64,000 nucleotides of DNA from Granulicatella adiacens ATCC 49175 (GCF_025150565.1 NZ_CP102283.1:744001-808000), one strand, 5' to 3'. Shown: positions 44,818-53,783, counted from the first letter of the stretch. Numbers and translations: made by a program. The notes: a model not told the origin generated them from the sequence alone.

Positions 44818-45707
44818 TTTTAACGTGGAATTACCCATACGAGTATCCGATGATGATGCGTTCTTTTCTGCAAGAAATAGGCATTTCAAGAACGTTTCTG
44901 GCCCATGTCAAATCTAACGGAGAATTACTCATCAATGGCCGTCATGAGATTGTTTTGAAAACACTCCAACCTGGAGATGTCCTTACAATGGTGATACCAC
45001 CTTCTGGAGAGCATGAAACGGTCATTCCAAGTGAAGTTCCGATTGACATTTTATATGAAGATGAATATTTACTCATTATTAATAAGCCTGTTGGGACTGC
45101 TTCGATTCCTTCAAAGTTACATCCGGACCATTCGATGGCCAATCGAGTGAAAGGGTACTATAAGAGACGTGGGTATGCGGACCAAATTACTCATGTGGTG
45201 ACACGTCTTGACCGCGATACAACAGGAGTTATGATGTTTGCCAAGCACCGTGTTGTACATGCATGGATGGATCAGGCATTACGAGAAAAAACAATTCAAA
45301 AGAAATACTTGGCATTAGTACATGACACTTCAACTCTAGAAGCACACGGATTTATTGATGCCCCTATTGGTCGTCATGAAGGGTCGATTATTAATCGTTG
45401 TGTATCAGAAGATGGAAAACCATCCTTAACCGAGTACTGGAAGAAAGAAACCCTTGTTGGAGCAGAACTTGTTGAGATTTTATTACACACTGGACGCACA
45501 CATCAAATTCGTGTTCATTTCTCATGGATTGGGGCACCGCTTGTGGCGGATGATTTGTATGGCGGTGTTAAAGATGAGTTTTTAGACCGACAAGCTCTGC
45601 ATTGTCACTCACTTACATTTATTCATCCGATGACGAAAAAAGAACTGATAATAGAAGCTCCACTCCCTAAGGATATGAGTCAGTGGATTGAAGCGCATAA
45701 GAAGTAA
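44814..45707 (+). CDS. RluD/RluA family pseudouridine synthase
   Basis: The 297-residue product converts uridine to pseudouridine in rRNA or tRNA. A short N-terminal part resembles the S4-like region, followed by the RluA catalytic domain with the aspartate in VTRLDRDTTGVMMFAKH near residue 128, GRTHQIRVHFSWIG, and HCHSLTFIHPMTKKE. It starts with TTG in the overlap TTGA with the nadK stop, with GAGGAAG before it. It corresponds to B. subtilis YjbO by context. Which RNA site it modifies is unknown. Confidence 0.9.
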   Translation: MILTWNYPYEYPMMMRSFLQEIGISRTFLAHVKSNGELLINGRHEIVLKTLQPGDVLTMVIPPSGEHETVIPSEVPIDILYEDEYLLIINKPVGTASIPSKLHPDHSMANRVKGYYKRRGYADQITHVVTRLDRDTTGVMMFAKHRVVHAWMDQALREKTIQKKYLALVHDTSTLEAHGFIDAPIGRHEGSIINRCVSEDGKPSLTEYWKKETLVGAELVEILLHTGRTHQIRVHFSWIGAPLVADDLYGGVKDEFLDRQALHCHSLTFIHPMTKKELIIEAPLPKDMSQWIEAHKK

Positions 45708-45724
45708 AGAGAGGAGAATCACCA

Positions 45725-47092
45725 TTGAGAGAAATCGTTTATGAATTTGATGATATTTTAGAACAAATTCAACATACTTTAGCAACAGAAGATAAGCAGC
45801 AATTCAGAGAAATCTTCTTTGAAAACCACACTTACGACCAGGCACAAATTTACTTGAGTTTAACCTTGGAAGAGAGAAAGCTGGCTTACCAATACTTAAC
45901 GCCCGAAGAAATGGCAATGGTGTTCGAACTTTTAGAAGAAGACGTAGAAGATGTGGAAGAGTACTTAAATGAAATGGACGAAGCCTATGCCTCACGAATG
46001 CTTGCGGAAATGTATTCCGATAATGCAGTAGACGTGTTGAAGCAAGTGGGGGAAGAAAATGTCCGCACATACTTACGCTTGATGCCACATAAAACGGCAA
46101 GTGAACTCCGTCAATTATTGAATTACGAAGATGAAACAGCAGGGGCGATGATGACGACGGAATTTATCGCCGTGCGTGAATCAGATACATTAAAGACAGC
46201 GATGGCAACTGTTAAACGTTTTGCTGAAGACGCTGAAACCATCTATTATGTGTATGTGACTGACGATGAAAATCATTTAACTGGGATTCTTACATTGAAA
46301 GACTTAATCGTGAAACCAGACGAAAAGCTCGTCAAGGATATCATGATTGACCGTGTCGTAACCGTACACGTCAATGATGCGCAAGAGGAAGTAGCCCAAA
46401 CGATTAAAGACTACGACTTCCTTGCAATTCCAGTCGTTGACGATACGAATACACTAGTAGGGATTATCACAGTCGATGATGCGTTGGATGTTATCGAAGA
46501 AGAAGCGACTAGCGACTATTCAGGTCTTGCTGGGGTAAACGTTGATGAAGCTCACCAAGGCGTGTGGGCAGGAATTGTCAACCGACTGCCAGGGATTATG
46601 ACCCTTCTCATCATGGGAACCGTTACGGCATTCCTTTTCAGACATTATGAGCCACTGATTCAACAAGCAAGTATTTTTGCCATCTTCATCACCTTAATTA
46701 CTGGTACTGCCGGAAATACAGGGACACAATCACTTGCGGTTGCAATCCGTAAGATTGGTCTTCATGAAGAAGAGCAGTCATTCTGGAAAGTACTTGTCCA
46801 AGAAGGGACAACCGGTCTTGGGATTGGGTTGATTTCTGGAGTAGTGGTATTTGGTATTGTGAGTCTATGGCAAGGAAATCTCGTTCTTGGAGGCATTATC
46901 GGCTTTGCGATGTTCGCGTCGATTTTCGTAGCCGCATTGACAGGGACTTGTATTCCATTCGCGTTGGAGAAATTCAATTTTGATCCTTCGATTGCCAGTG
47001 GACCATTTATCACAACCGTGAACGACTTGACGACTGTGCTTGTTTACTTCACGATTGTCAGCCAATTTATTTCGGTGTATTTAGCTAAATAG
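45725..47092 (+). CDS. mgtE: Magnesium transporter MgtE
   Basis: MgtE is a magnesium-gated channel. The 455-residue protein has an N-terminal MgtE_N superhelix (about 1-130), two CBS domains (about 130-255) with the acidic residues that sense magnesium, and a five-helix membrane domain with the pore sequences TAGNTGTQSLAVAIRK near residue 323 and ASGPFITTVNDLTTVLVYF near 425. It starts with TTG (AGAGGAGAA upstream). It lies in the relQ operon and has no M-box riboswitch of its own. A terminator follows. Confidence 0.95.
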   Translation: MREIVYEFDDILEQIQHTLATEDKQQFREIFFENHTYDQAQIYLSLTLEERKLAYQYLTPEEMAMVFELLEEDVEDVEEYLNEMDEAYASRMLAEMYSDNAVDVLKQVGEENVRTYLRLMPHKTASELRQLLNYEDETAGAMMTTEFIAVRESDTLKTAMATVKRFAEDAETIYYVYVTDDENHLTGILTLKDLIVKPDEKLVKDIMIDRVVTVHVNDAQEEVAQTIKDYDFLAIPVVDDTNTLVGIITVDDALDVIEEEATSDYSGLAGVNVDEAHQGVWAGIVNRLPGIMTLLIMGTVTAFLFRHYEPLIQQASIFAIFITLITGTAGNTGTQSLAVAIRKIGLHEEEQSFWKVLVQEGTTGLGIGLISGVVVFGIVSLWQGNLVLGGIIGFAMFASIFVAALTGTCIPFALEKFNFDPSIASGPFITTVNDLTTVLVYFTIVSQFISVYLAK

Positions 47093-47096
47093 AAAC

Positions 47097-47137
47097 GATA
47101 TAGTATATAGGCATTTGTTTATATACTATATTTTTTT
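47097..47137 (+). terminator. Terminator after mgtE
   Basis: ATATAGTATATA pairs with TATATACTATAT, then seven T. Confidence 0.85.
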
Positions 47138-47146
47138 GATTAAAAT

Positions 47147-47182
47147 AAATAGGTTGACTACCTATTTATGCTGTGTTAAGTT
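47147..47182 (+). promoter_or_regulatory. Promoter and probable MarR operator
   Basis: TTGACT (47154-47159), 17-base spacer ending in TGT, and TAAGTT (47177-47182) form a promoter. A perfect inverted repeat AAATAGGT-N5-ACCTATTT (47147-47167) covers the -35 box. A bound MarR dimer would block polymerase, giving autorepression of the downstream regulator and exporter. Confidence 0.75.
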
Positions 47183-47213
47183 AGAGTATGTAATTGAAAG
47201 AAAGGAGATAATG

Positions 47214-47690
47214 ATGGATTCAAAAGCTTTATCAGATGAAATTATTCATCTTTTTACAAGAATGAATAAAATTAAATTTTTTAGAAATATTGCACCGAAT
47301 TTAACACCTTCTGAAACAGATGTGCTGATGTTATTGTTTTGTCATCTTGAAGAGACTGGAGAAGAATTAACCGTAAAGGACATTAGTAGTTTTTTTGAGA
47401 TTAAAACTTCTACGACAATTCAGTTTGTTAATTCTTTAGAAAAATACAACTATATTAAACGGAAAAGTGATCCTAAAGATAAAAGAATTACTTTAGTTTC
47501 GCTTACTAATTACGGAAAAAAGGTTGCAGAAATTGTTGACAAAAATAAACAAGAAGTCATGCGCCAAATTATTCTTTCTGAGGATGTTCAGGAAATCAAT
47601 AATTCTTTTGCGTTATTAAACCGCATCTTGAATACAATTGATGCCATTCCGATACAAACAATTTCAATAAGAGAGGATATGAATCAATGA
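47214..47690 (+). CDS. MarR family transcriptional regulator
   Basis: The 158-residue product has a winged helix with ELTVKDISSFFEIKTSTTIQFVNSLEKYNYIKR (about residues 60-92) and the wing DPKDKRITLVSLT, diagnostic for MarR. I prefer the second of two adjacent ATGs (47214), six bases after AAAGGAG. It overlaps the first exporter gene by 4 bases (ATGA), so it is the repressor of its own exporter operon, supported by the inverted repeat over its promoter. The inducing ligand is unknown. Confidence 0.9.
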   Translation: MDSKALSDEIIHLFTRMNKIKFFRNIAPNLTPSETDVLMLLFCHLEETGEELTVKDISSFFEIKTSTTIQFVNSLEKYNYIKRKSDPKDKRITLVSLTNYGKKVAEIVDKNKQEVMRQIILSEDVQEINNSFALLNRILNTIDAIPIQTISIREDMNQ

Positions 47691-49423
47691 GGAAAATTTT
47701 GGAACATATCAAGCGATATCGTGGAACGATTTTCACGATTATAATCTTGACCGTTTTACAAGTAGGTTCAACTTTATTAACGCCTACCATTTTAGCTTCT
47801 TTAGTTTCAAATGGAATTTTGAAACAAGACCAAGCGACGATTATACAACAAGGAGGATTGATGTTACTGACAACAACCTTAGATTTGGTACTTTCAGTAA
47901 CTGTTGTAAGATTTGTTGGTAAATTCTCCGCTGGGTTGGCTCGTGATTTACGACTCAGCATGTTTAACAAAATTCAGCGATTTTCAACACAAGACTTCCA
48001 AAAATTTGGTACGTCTTCTTATATCAATCGTACAACGCGAGATATACAAAGCTTGTCTCAAACGATTGGTTTTTCAATGAATTTAATTTTAATGGCACCT
48101 CTAATGTTTATTGGGTCTATTGTTTTATCCATGAGAATGAATTTTGAACTTTCTCTTGTTTTATTAGGCTCCATTCCATTTTTAGGAATTGCGATCGTTT
48201 TGATGATTATTTCTGTTTCAAAAGGGTTTACGATTCTTCGACAAACAACAGACCGATTAACACAAATTATTCGAGATACATTAACAGGGATTCGTGTGAT
48301 TAGAGCATTCAATAAGAGTGAGTATGAATTGAAGCGATACGATGAAGTCAATGAAGGCTATCGTAAACTGCTTTTTGATTTAAACGTGAAATTCAGTCTT
48401 ATTACTCCTATTATGATGATTACCATTAACTTTGCTAATTTAGCCGTTGTTCTTGTTGGGGCAAATCTTGTACAAGGCCTACAACTAGATATCGGATCAT
48501 TGATGGCGGTTATTCAATATTCTGCTTTAGTACTTGTTTCATTATTAATGTTGGCATTTATATTTGTAATGGTTCCTCAAGGCTTAGTAGCAGCTCGCAG
48601 AATCAATGAAGTTTTAGATCAAGAAAATATTCAAAAATTTGTTGAAACAGAGCGTGGTCTAGAAAAGATTGAAACAGTAGAATTCAATAATGTTTCTTTT
48701 AAATACGAAGGTGCAGAAAAAGAAATGTTAAAAGATGTGAATTTTACGGCGAAGACTGGAGAAAAAATAGCGATTATTGGATCTACCGGTGCTGGTAAAT
48801 CAACCTTAATGAATTTATTATTACGCTTCTTAGATACCAGTTCAGGAGAGCTCTTATATAATGGAGTGAATATTCAAGACTATGCTGAAAAAGAATTACG
48901 CCAGCAAATTGCATTTGTTCCTCAGAACCGCATGCTGTTTTCAGGAACGATTCGTGAGAATCTAAAATTTGGTAACGAAAATGCAACTGATGAAGAAATG
49001 ATTGAAGCGTTGAAATTAGCAGAAGCCTGGGAATTCGTTTCGAGTTTAGAAGACGGTTTGGATGCACATGTTGAGCAAAAAGGAGATAATTTCTCTGGTG
49101 GTCAAAAACAACGGTTGTCGATTGCGAGAGCATTAGTGAAAAAAGCTTCCGTTCATATTTATGACGATAGTTTTTCAGCACTTGATGCAAAAACAGAAGC
49201 GAGACTTCGTAATAATCTTAAAAAGATAAATGAAGATTCGATTGTTTTTGTTGTAGCTCAACGAATTACTTCTGTTACTGATGCGACTCGAATCATTGTG
49301 TTAAATGAAGGTGAAGTTGTCGGTATCGGAACACATGATGAATTAAAAGTCTCAAATCAAATCTATCAAGAAATTATGAATTCACAATCAAGTTTAGAAG
49401 AATTGGAGGATACTAATGAATAA
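47687..49423 (+). CDS. Heterodimeric ABC multidrug exporter, subunit with degenerate catalytic site
   Basis: The 578-residue half-transporter has six membrane helices and a C-terminal ATPase with Walker A GSTGAGKST (from residue 365) and a normal signature NFSGGQKQRLSIARAL. The Walker B end reads IYDDSFSALD, with Asp in place of the catalytic Glu, and the switch histidine is Gln in VVAQRITS. It is therefore the degenerate partner, as in LmrC- or BmrC-like subunits. It is coupled to the marR gene and to the second half (8-base overlap). The substrate is unknown; drug or lipid export is likely from family. Confidence 0.92.
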   Translation: MRKILEHIKRYRGTIFTIIILTVLQVGSTLLTPTILASLVSNGILKQDQATIIQQGGLMLLTTTLDLVLSVTVVRFVGKFSAGLARDLRLSMFNKIQRFSTQDFQKFGTSSYINRTTRDIQSLSQTIGFSMNLILMAPLMFIGSIVLSMRMNFELSLVLLGSIPFLGIAIVLMIISVSKGFTILRQTTDRLTQIIRDTLTGIRVIRAFNKSEYELKRYDEVNEGYRKLLFDLNVKFSLITPIMMITINFANLAVVLVGANLVQGLQLDIGSLMAVIQYSALVLVSLLMLAFIFVMVPQGLVAARRINEVLDQENIQKFVETERGLEKIETVEFNNVSFKYEGAEKEMLKDVNFTAKTGEKIAIIGSTGAGKSTLMNLLLRFLDTSSGELLYNGVNIQDYAEKELRQQIAFVPQNRMLFSGTIRENLKFGNENATDEEMIEALKLAEAWEFVSSLEDGLDAHVEQKGDNFSGGQKQRLSIARALVKKASVHIYDDSFSALDAKTEARLRNNLKKINEDSIVFVVAQRITSVTDATRIIVLNEGEVVGIGTHDELKVSNQIYQEIMNSQSSLEELEDTNE

Positions 49424-51161
49424 GACCGTTTTAAAAAGATTCTTAGGATATTTAAAACCGTACCGTTTTGTTGTCATTATGGTTTTAATTGTATCCTTCA
49501 TTTCAGTTGTGTTAGATGTGCAATTACCTAAAATTTTAGGGAATGCGACAACTTTAATTAGTAATAGCTTTATTGAGTCTAACTATACTTCTGTAGATAT
49601 TGCTGGAGTATTCGAAATAGGGAAGCTATTAGCGATTTTATATGTATTAGCTGCTGGGCTAAACTTCTTAGGAAAATATTTTATGTCGCGAGTTTCTAGT
49701 GATATCATTTATCGTCTTCAAAAAGAAATCGATGAGAAGTTTACGAGATTACCAGTGCGTTATTTTGATGAGCAATCACGAGGAGATTTATTAAGTCGTG
49801 CAACGAATGATATTCAAACCATTGACGATTCGTTTTCACAAGTCTCCGTACAATTTTTTACTACGGTATTAACGTTTATTGGAATCATTATAATGATGTT
49901 TACGATTAGTATTCCTCTGGCCATTGTCGGGATTTTAGGGATTCCACTATCGATGTTTGCTATTGGGATGATTGGTAAAAAATCAGCTGCCTCATTTGCA
50001 AGCCGTCAGGAAACAACAGGAACGATTAATGGATATATAGAAGAGTATTACGCCGGGCATGATATTGTAAATGCCTTCAATTATGAAGACCGTTCAGAAA
50101 AAGCTTTTAGCCAATTAAATGATGAACTTTATGAACATAGTTGGAAAGCTACTTTCTTTGCAGGACTTATGCAACCAATCTCTCGTTTAATCAATAATGT
50201 AGTCTATGTTTTTGTTGCAATTATCGGGGGATTTTTAGCTACTGGTGGAATGATTACAATCGGTGGTATTCAAGCGATTCTTCAATATATGCAAAATATT
50301 AGTCAGCCGATGGGGGAAGCAGCCAATATGATGGGGCTCACTCAATCGATGCTTGCTGCAGCAGAAAGGATTTTTGAATTACTAGATGCTGAAGAAATGG
50401 AAGAAGAAACCGGAAAACCAGCTCTTCCAGAAGTCCATGGGGATGTAACGTTTAAACACGTGAGTTTTGGTTACACACCTGAAGTTCAATTGATGAAAGA
50501 TTTAAATATCGATGTCAAAGCTGGTGAAACAGTAGCGATTGTTGGGCCTACGGGAGCAGGGAAGACAACCGTCATTAATTTACTGATGCGTTTCTACGAT
50601 ATTACGGGTGGAGCCATTGAAATCGATGGTCATAATATTCAAGACTATACGAAAGAGTCACTTCGTTCGAAAGTAGGAATGGTGTTACAAGATACATGGC
50701 TCTTTAAAGGAACGATACGTGAGAATATACGCTATAGTCGTCAAGATGCAACGGATGAAGAAGTAGTAGCTGCTGCCAAACAAGCCTTCGCAGATGATTT
50801 TATCCGTAAATTACCAAAAGGTTATGACACTGTGATTACGGAAGAGTCCGATAATATCTCTCAAGGGCAAAAACAATTACTAACGATTGCCCGAGCGATT
50901 CTAGCAAGTCCTTCCGTGTTTATCTTAGACGAAGCTACTTCAAACGTAGATACGCGTACAGAAGTGGAGATTCAAAAAGCAATGGATCATATTATGACGA
51001 ATAAGACATCGTTTGTGATTGCGCACCGGCTCTCAACCATTCGTAACGCAAATAAAATCCTTGTTATGCAAAAAGGAAATGTTGTGGAACAAGGAAGTCA
51101 TGATGAATTGATTGCCCAAAACGGATTCTATGCAGGATTATACAGAGCCCAGTTTGAATAA
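49416..51161 (+). CDS. Heterodimeric ABC multidrug exporter, catalytic subunit
   Basis: The 581-residue half-transporter has six membrane helices and an ATPase with Walker A GPTGAGKTT (from residue 377), canonical Walker B FILDEATSNVD, and switch histidine in VIAHRLST. Its signature is altered to NISQGQKQLLTIARA (SQGQ rather than SGGQ). Combined with the first subunit, one composite site is complete and one is degenerate, the usual plan of heterodimeric exporters such as LmrCD and BmrCD. A structured repeat begins one base after its stop codon. Confidence 0.93.
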   Translation: MNKTVLKRFLGYLKPYRFVVIMVLIVSFISVVLDVQLPKILGNATTLISNSFIESNYTSVDIAGVFEIGKLLAILYVLAAGLNFLGKYFMSRVSSDIIYRLQKEIDEKFTRLPVRYFDEQSRGDLLSRATNDIQTIDDSFSQVSVQFFTTVLTFIGIIIMMFTISIPLAIVGILGIPLSMFAIGMIGKKSAASFASRQETTGTINGYIEEYYAGHDIVNAFNYEDRSEKAFSQLNDELYEHSWKATFFAGLMQPISRLINNVVYVFVAIIGGFLATGGMITIGGIQAILQYMQNISQPMGEAANMMGLTQSMLAAAERIFELLDAEEMEEETGKPALPEVHGDVTFKHVSFGYTPEVQLMKDLNIDVKAGETVAIVGPTGAGKTTVINLLMRFYDITGGAIEIDGHNIQDYTKESLRSKVGMVLQDTWLFKGTIRENIRYSRQDATDEEVVAAAKQAFADDFIRKLPKGYDTVITEESDNISQGQKQLLTIARAILASPSVFILDEATSNVDTRTEVEIQKAMDHIMTNKTSFVIAHRLSTIRNANKILVMQKGNVVEQGSHDELIAQNGFYAGLYRAQFE

Positions 51162-51560
51162 CAGGATACGAGAAAAGGCGATTAGAAACGAATCACTGGA
51201 CCGAAACACTGAAAAGAACGTGAAACGTTCTGCGGTGTTTCGGGAAGCGGAACTTCACAGTGCGAAGTTCCGCGTTTCTGACTTTTCGAGTTCAACTACA
51301 CAGGATGTGAGCAATCGCGCTCAGAAATGGAACGTTGGACCCGAACGACGCAAAGGACTCGGTACGAGTCGTGCGTACGTTTGGGGAAACGCACGCCATT
51401 TCTGCGATTGCGAGCTCAACTACGCAGGATGGCAGAAAGACAGAAGACAAGAAAATCCTTCACAGTGCGAGTTTTTTCTGCTTTGTAGTCTTTCGCCCGC
51501 ATAGTTTATTAGACTTTCTTGAATCACGAGTGATGAAAAGAAAGTCAATAAACCACTGCG
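51162..51560 (+). repeat. Three tandem structured repeat modules after the ABC exporter
   Basis: Unit 1 (from 51162, CAGGATACGAG) contains AAGAACGT-GAA-ACGTTCT (51213-51230) and the core TCACAGTGCGA (51255-51265) in GCGGAACT/AGTTCCGC, ending GAGTTCAACTACA. Unit 2 (from 51301, CAGGATGTGAG) has TGAGC/GCTCA, AATCG/CGATT, CAGAAATGG/CCATTTCTG and GGACTCG-GTA-CGAGTC (51355-51370), ending GAGCTCAACTACG. Unit 3 (from 51425, CAGGATGGC) is a double-hairpin module with core TCACAGTGCGA (51460-51470), stem GTTTATTAGACTTTCTT/AAGAAAGTCAATAAAC and closing TGCG. The next 190 bases hold nothing I can identify. Confidence 0.82.
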
Positions 51561-51752
51561 TATAACTCTATAAACCAAACAACTTACGTATGCAAAATTT
51601 TAGAGTTCTTTGAGCATTAAAGACTGTTTATAAATAACAGAAAACGAAAAAGGATATCCTTTTTGGTTACCTATTACAAATTTATGTCGATTGAGTAATA
51701 TAACTCGAAAGTTTTGTAGTTTAGTTTGTTTCTAAGCGCGATTTCTTACATC

Positions 51753-52562
51753 TTATAATTTAAAGTAATCTTGCAAATACTTTGCTAATCCATTTTGATC
51801 ATTGGTGAATGGAGTAATGGCATTAGCCACATTTTTCAATTCATCAATACCGTTTTTCATCGCAACGCCGTGCCCTGCGTATTGAATCATTTCCATATCA
51901 TTGTCCTCATCACCAAAGGCAAGAATGTCCTCTTGCTGAATATCATAGTAACGAGAAAGATGTTCAACGGCTTTTGCTTTATGAATTCCGCTTGTAATCA
52001 CCTCTAGACAAGGGTAACTGCCTCCCCAAGTTCTTACTTCAATGCCGTTATTGTAACGATGTAAAATTTTCTTCTTGATTTCAGATTGTAATTCTAAGTC
52101 AGAGAATAACGCTACCGCTGTAGGCTTTTCTTTTAATTTTGTTGTTGGATGAATCAGTAATGGTTTTTGATCTTTTGGATAATAAGGACAATCAGGTAAT
52201 TCTGCAATATTGGAATACATTAATTCAGTCCCTTCGACCATCAAATAATCCACTGGTAAAGTCTTGTTAAAAGCAACTAAATCTAAAACAAGTTCAGTAT
52301 CCAATGTGATATGATAGCGTCCATCCCATTCTGGCTTGCTTGGATTATGACAGAGAGCACCATTAAAGTTAACAATAGGGCCTCCCAGATTCAATTGGTT
52401 ATAAATTTCTTTTGAACTACGATAAGGACGACCGGTAACGATAGCAACTTTATGACCTAGTTTTTGAACGGCATGAAGAGTGTCAATCGTTTCTTGTGTC
52501 AGTTCAGAATTTGCATTTAAAGTAGTCCCATCTAAATCGATAGCAATTAATTTTTGGTTCAT
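51753..52562 (-). CDS. Cof-type HAD-IIB phosphatase (YitU-like)
   Basis: The 269-residue product has all HAD motifs: D9 and D11 in IAIDLDGTTLN, the threonine in IVTGRPYRS, and GDEDNDMEMI near residue 217, with a large type IIB cap. B. subtilis YitU and relatives dephosphorylate a riboflavin intermediate and other sugar phosphates. The gene is divergent from yitV-yitW homologues, the same neighbourhood as in B. subtilis, which favours the YitU label, but activity is inferred. The start has AGAAAGGAG before it. Confidence 0.85.
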   Translation of the reverse strand: MNQKLIAIDLDGTTLNANSELTQETIDTLHAVQKLGHKVAIVTGRPYRSSKEIYNQLNLGGPIVNFNGALCHNPSKPEWDGRYHITLDTELVLDLVAFNKTLPVDYLMVEGTELMYSNIAELPDCPYYPKDQKPLLIHPTTKLKEKPTAVALFSDLELQSEIKKKILHRYNNGIEVRTWGGSYPCLEVITSGIHKAKAVEHLSRYYDIQQEDILAFGDEDNDMEMIQYAGHGVAMKNGIDELKNVANAITPFTNDQNGLAKYLQDYFKL

Positions 52563-52600
52563 AAATACTCCTTTCTAATAAAGTTATGTAAATTGGAAAC

Positions 52601-52629
52601 TTGAGATAAAAGTTTCATTTTAGTACAAT
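52601..52629 (+). promoter_or_regulatory. Promoter of the yitV-yitW pair
   Basis: TTGAGA (52601-52606), 17-base spacer, TACAAT (52624-52629). Confidence 0.65.
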
Positions 52630-52680
52630 ATCTGTATAAGTGTACCATATTTTCAATAAAATAAGAAGAAAGAGGAAGTT

Positions 52681-53442
52681 ATGATTCAAATTGATTATCG
52701 TGAAGTAAAGGGAATCCCTTATGCAGAAGTCGTAGATACAGCTTTAAAAGACCAAGTACTTCCTATTGTTGTGTTCTATCATGGTTGGACAGGTAGTAAA
52801 GATCGTGTAGTGACGATTGGGGTTGAACTCGCTAAGCGTGGCATTCGTGCGATTTTACCAGACCAACTGTTACACGGAGACAGAGGTGTGCGTCTAATTG
52901 GAGGAGAAATCTGGGAAATCGTTGCCAATAATATTAAAGAACTTCCTATTTTAAAAGAAGAGATGAGACAACGTGGACTCTTAAATGAAGAGAAGTTTGG
53001 TGTGTCTGGTTTAAGCATGGGTGGTATTACGACATACGCATTGTTCAATCGCTATCCTGAGATTACAGCTGCTGCCAGTTTGATGGGAAGTGCGGATCCT
53101 GCTCGTTTTGCTAAATGGACGATTTCTTCCATTTGGATGACAGGAGCAACGAAGGAACAGTGTGATGCATTAGAAGCGGAAATTGAGAAGAATAAAGCAT
53201 TCTTAGATGCAATGGCTCTTGCAAAACAACCTGAACATATTAATGGACGTCCATTATTCTTATGGCATGGGACGGCAGATGATAAAGTGCCATATGAATT
53301 AAATAAAGAGTTTTATGATAGTATTAAGAATGAACCTTACGCTACAAAGGTAGAATGGCATGAGACACAAGGGGAAGGTCATCGTGTACCTCACCAAGTG
53401 TTTGAAGCTGTAGCGGATTTTTTCCAAAAAGTATTTCAATAG
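52681..53442 (+). CDS. YitV-like alpha/beta hydrolase
   Basis: The 253-residue protein has the alpha/beta-hydrolase fold: FYHGWTGSKDR near residue 32, nucleophile elbow GLSMGG with S112, acid residue in WHGTADDKVP near residue 200, and histidine in GEGHRVP near 239. The family includes esterases and prolyl-oligopeptidase-like enzymes; no substrate can be assigned. It is followed after 11 bases by the DUF59 gene, as yitV and yitW are in B. subtilis. Confidence 0.85.
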   Translation: MIQIDYREVKGIPYAEVVDTALKDQVLPIVVFYHGWTGSKDRVVTIGVELAKRGIRAILPDQLLHGDRGVRLIGGEIWEIVANNIKELPILKEEMRQRGLLNEEKFGVSGLSMGGITTYALFNRYPEITAAASLMGSADPARFAKWTISSIWMTGATKEQCDALEAEIEKNKAFLDAMALAKQPEHINGRPLFLWHGTADDKVPYELNKEFYDSIKNEPYATKVEWHETQGEGHRVPHQVFEAVADFFQKVFQ

Positions 53443-53453
53443 GAGAGAAGCAA

Positions 53454-53783
53454 ATGACAGAAGAGAATAAAACTGCAGCAGAAGCAATGCAAGAAAAGAT
53501 TTTAGAAGCGTTAGAAACAGTCATTGATCCTGAGTTAGGAATTGATATTGTAAACTTAGGATTGATTTACGGAGTGGACTTAAATGAAGAAGGCCATTGT
53601 AAAGTGGATATGACCCTTACCACAATGGGATGCCCTTTAGCAGATATTATTACAGATGAAATTCATCGTGCGCTAGCTGAGATTGAAGAAGTGAAGACAA
53701 TCGATGTGAAACTCGTTTGGTATCCGGCATGGACTCCTGAACGGATGTCACGATACGCAAGAATTGCATTAGGTATTAGATAA
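53454..53783 (+). CDS. DUF59/MIP18 family iron-sulfur assembly factor (YitW-like)
   Basis: The 109-residue protein is a single DUF59 domain: VIDPELGIDIVNLGLIYGV near residues 23-41, LTTMGCPLADIITDEI with the conserved cysteine near residue 62, and WYPAWTPERMS. Relatives (SufT, YitW, MIP18) help mature iron-sulfur proteins. It is the second gene of a two-gene unit ending with a strong terminator. Confidence 0.9.
   Translation: MTEENKTAAEAMQEKILEALETVIDPELGIDIVNLGLIYGVDLNEEGHCKVDMTLTTMGCPLADIITDEIHRALAEIEEVKTIDVKLVWYPAWTPERMSRYARIALGIR

Noticed and set aside
47041-47092. Magnesium riboswitch for mgtE
   Set aside because: mgtE begins 17 bases after the pseudouridine synthase gene within an operon, leaving no room for an M box.
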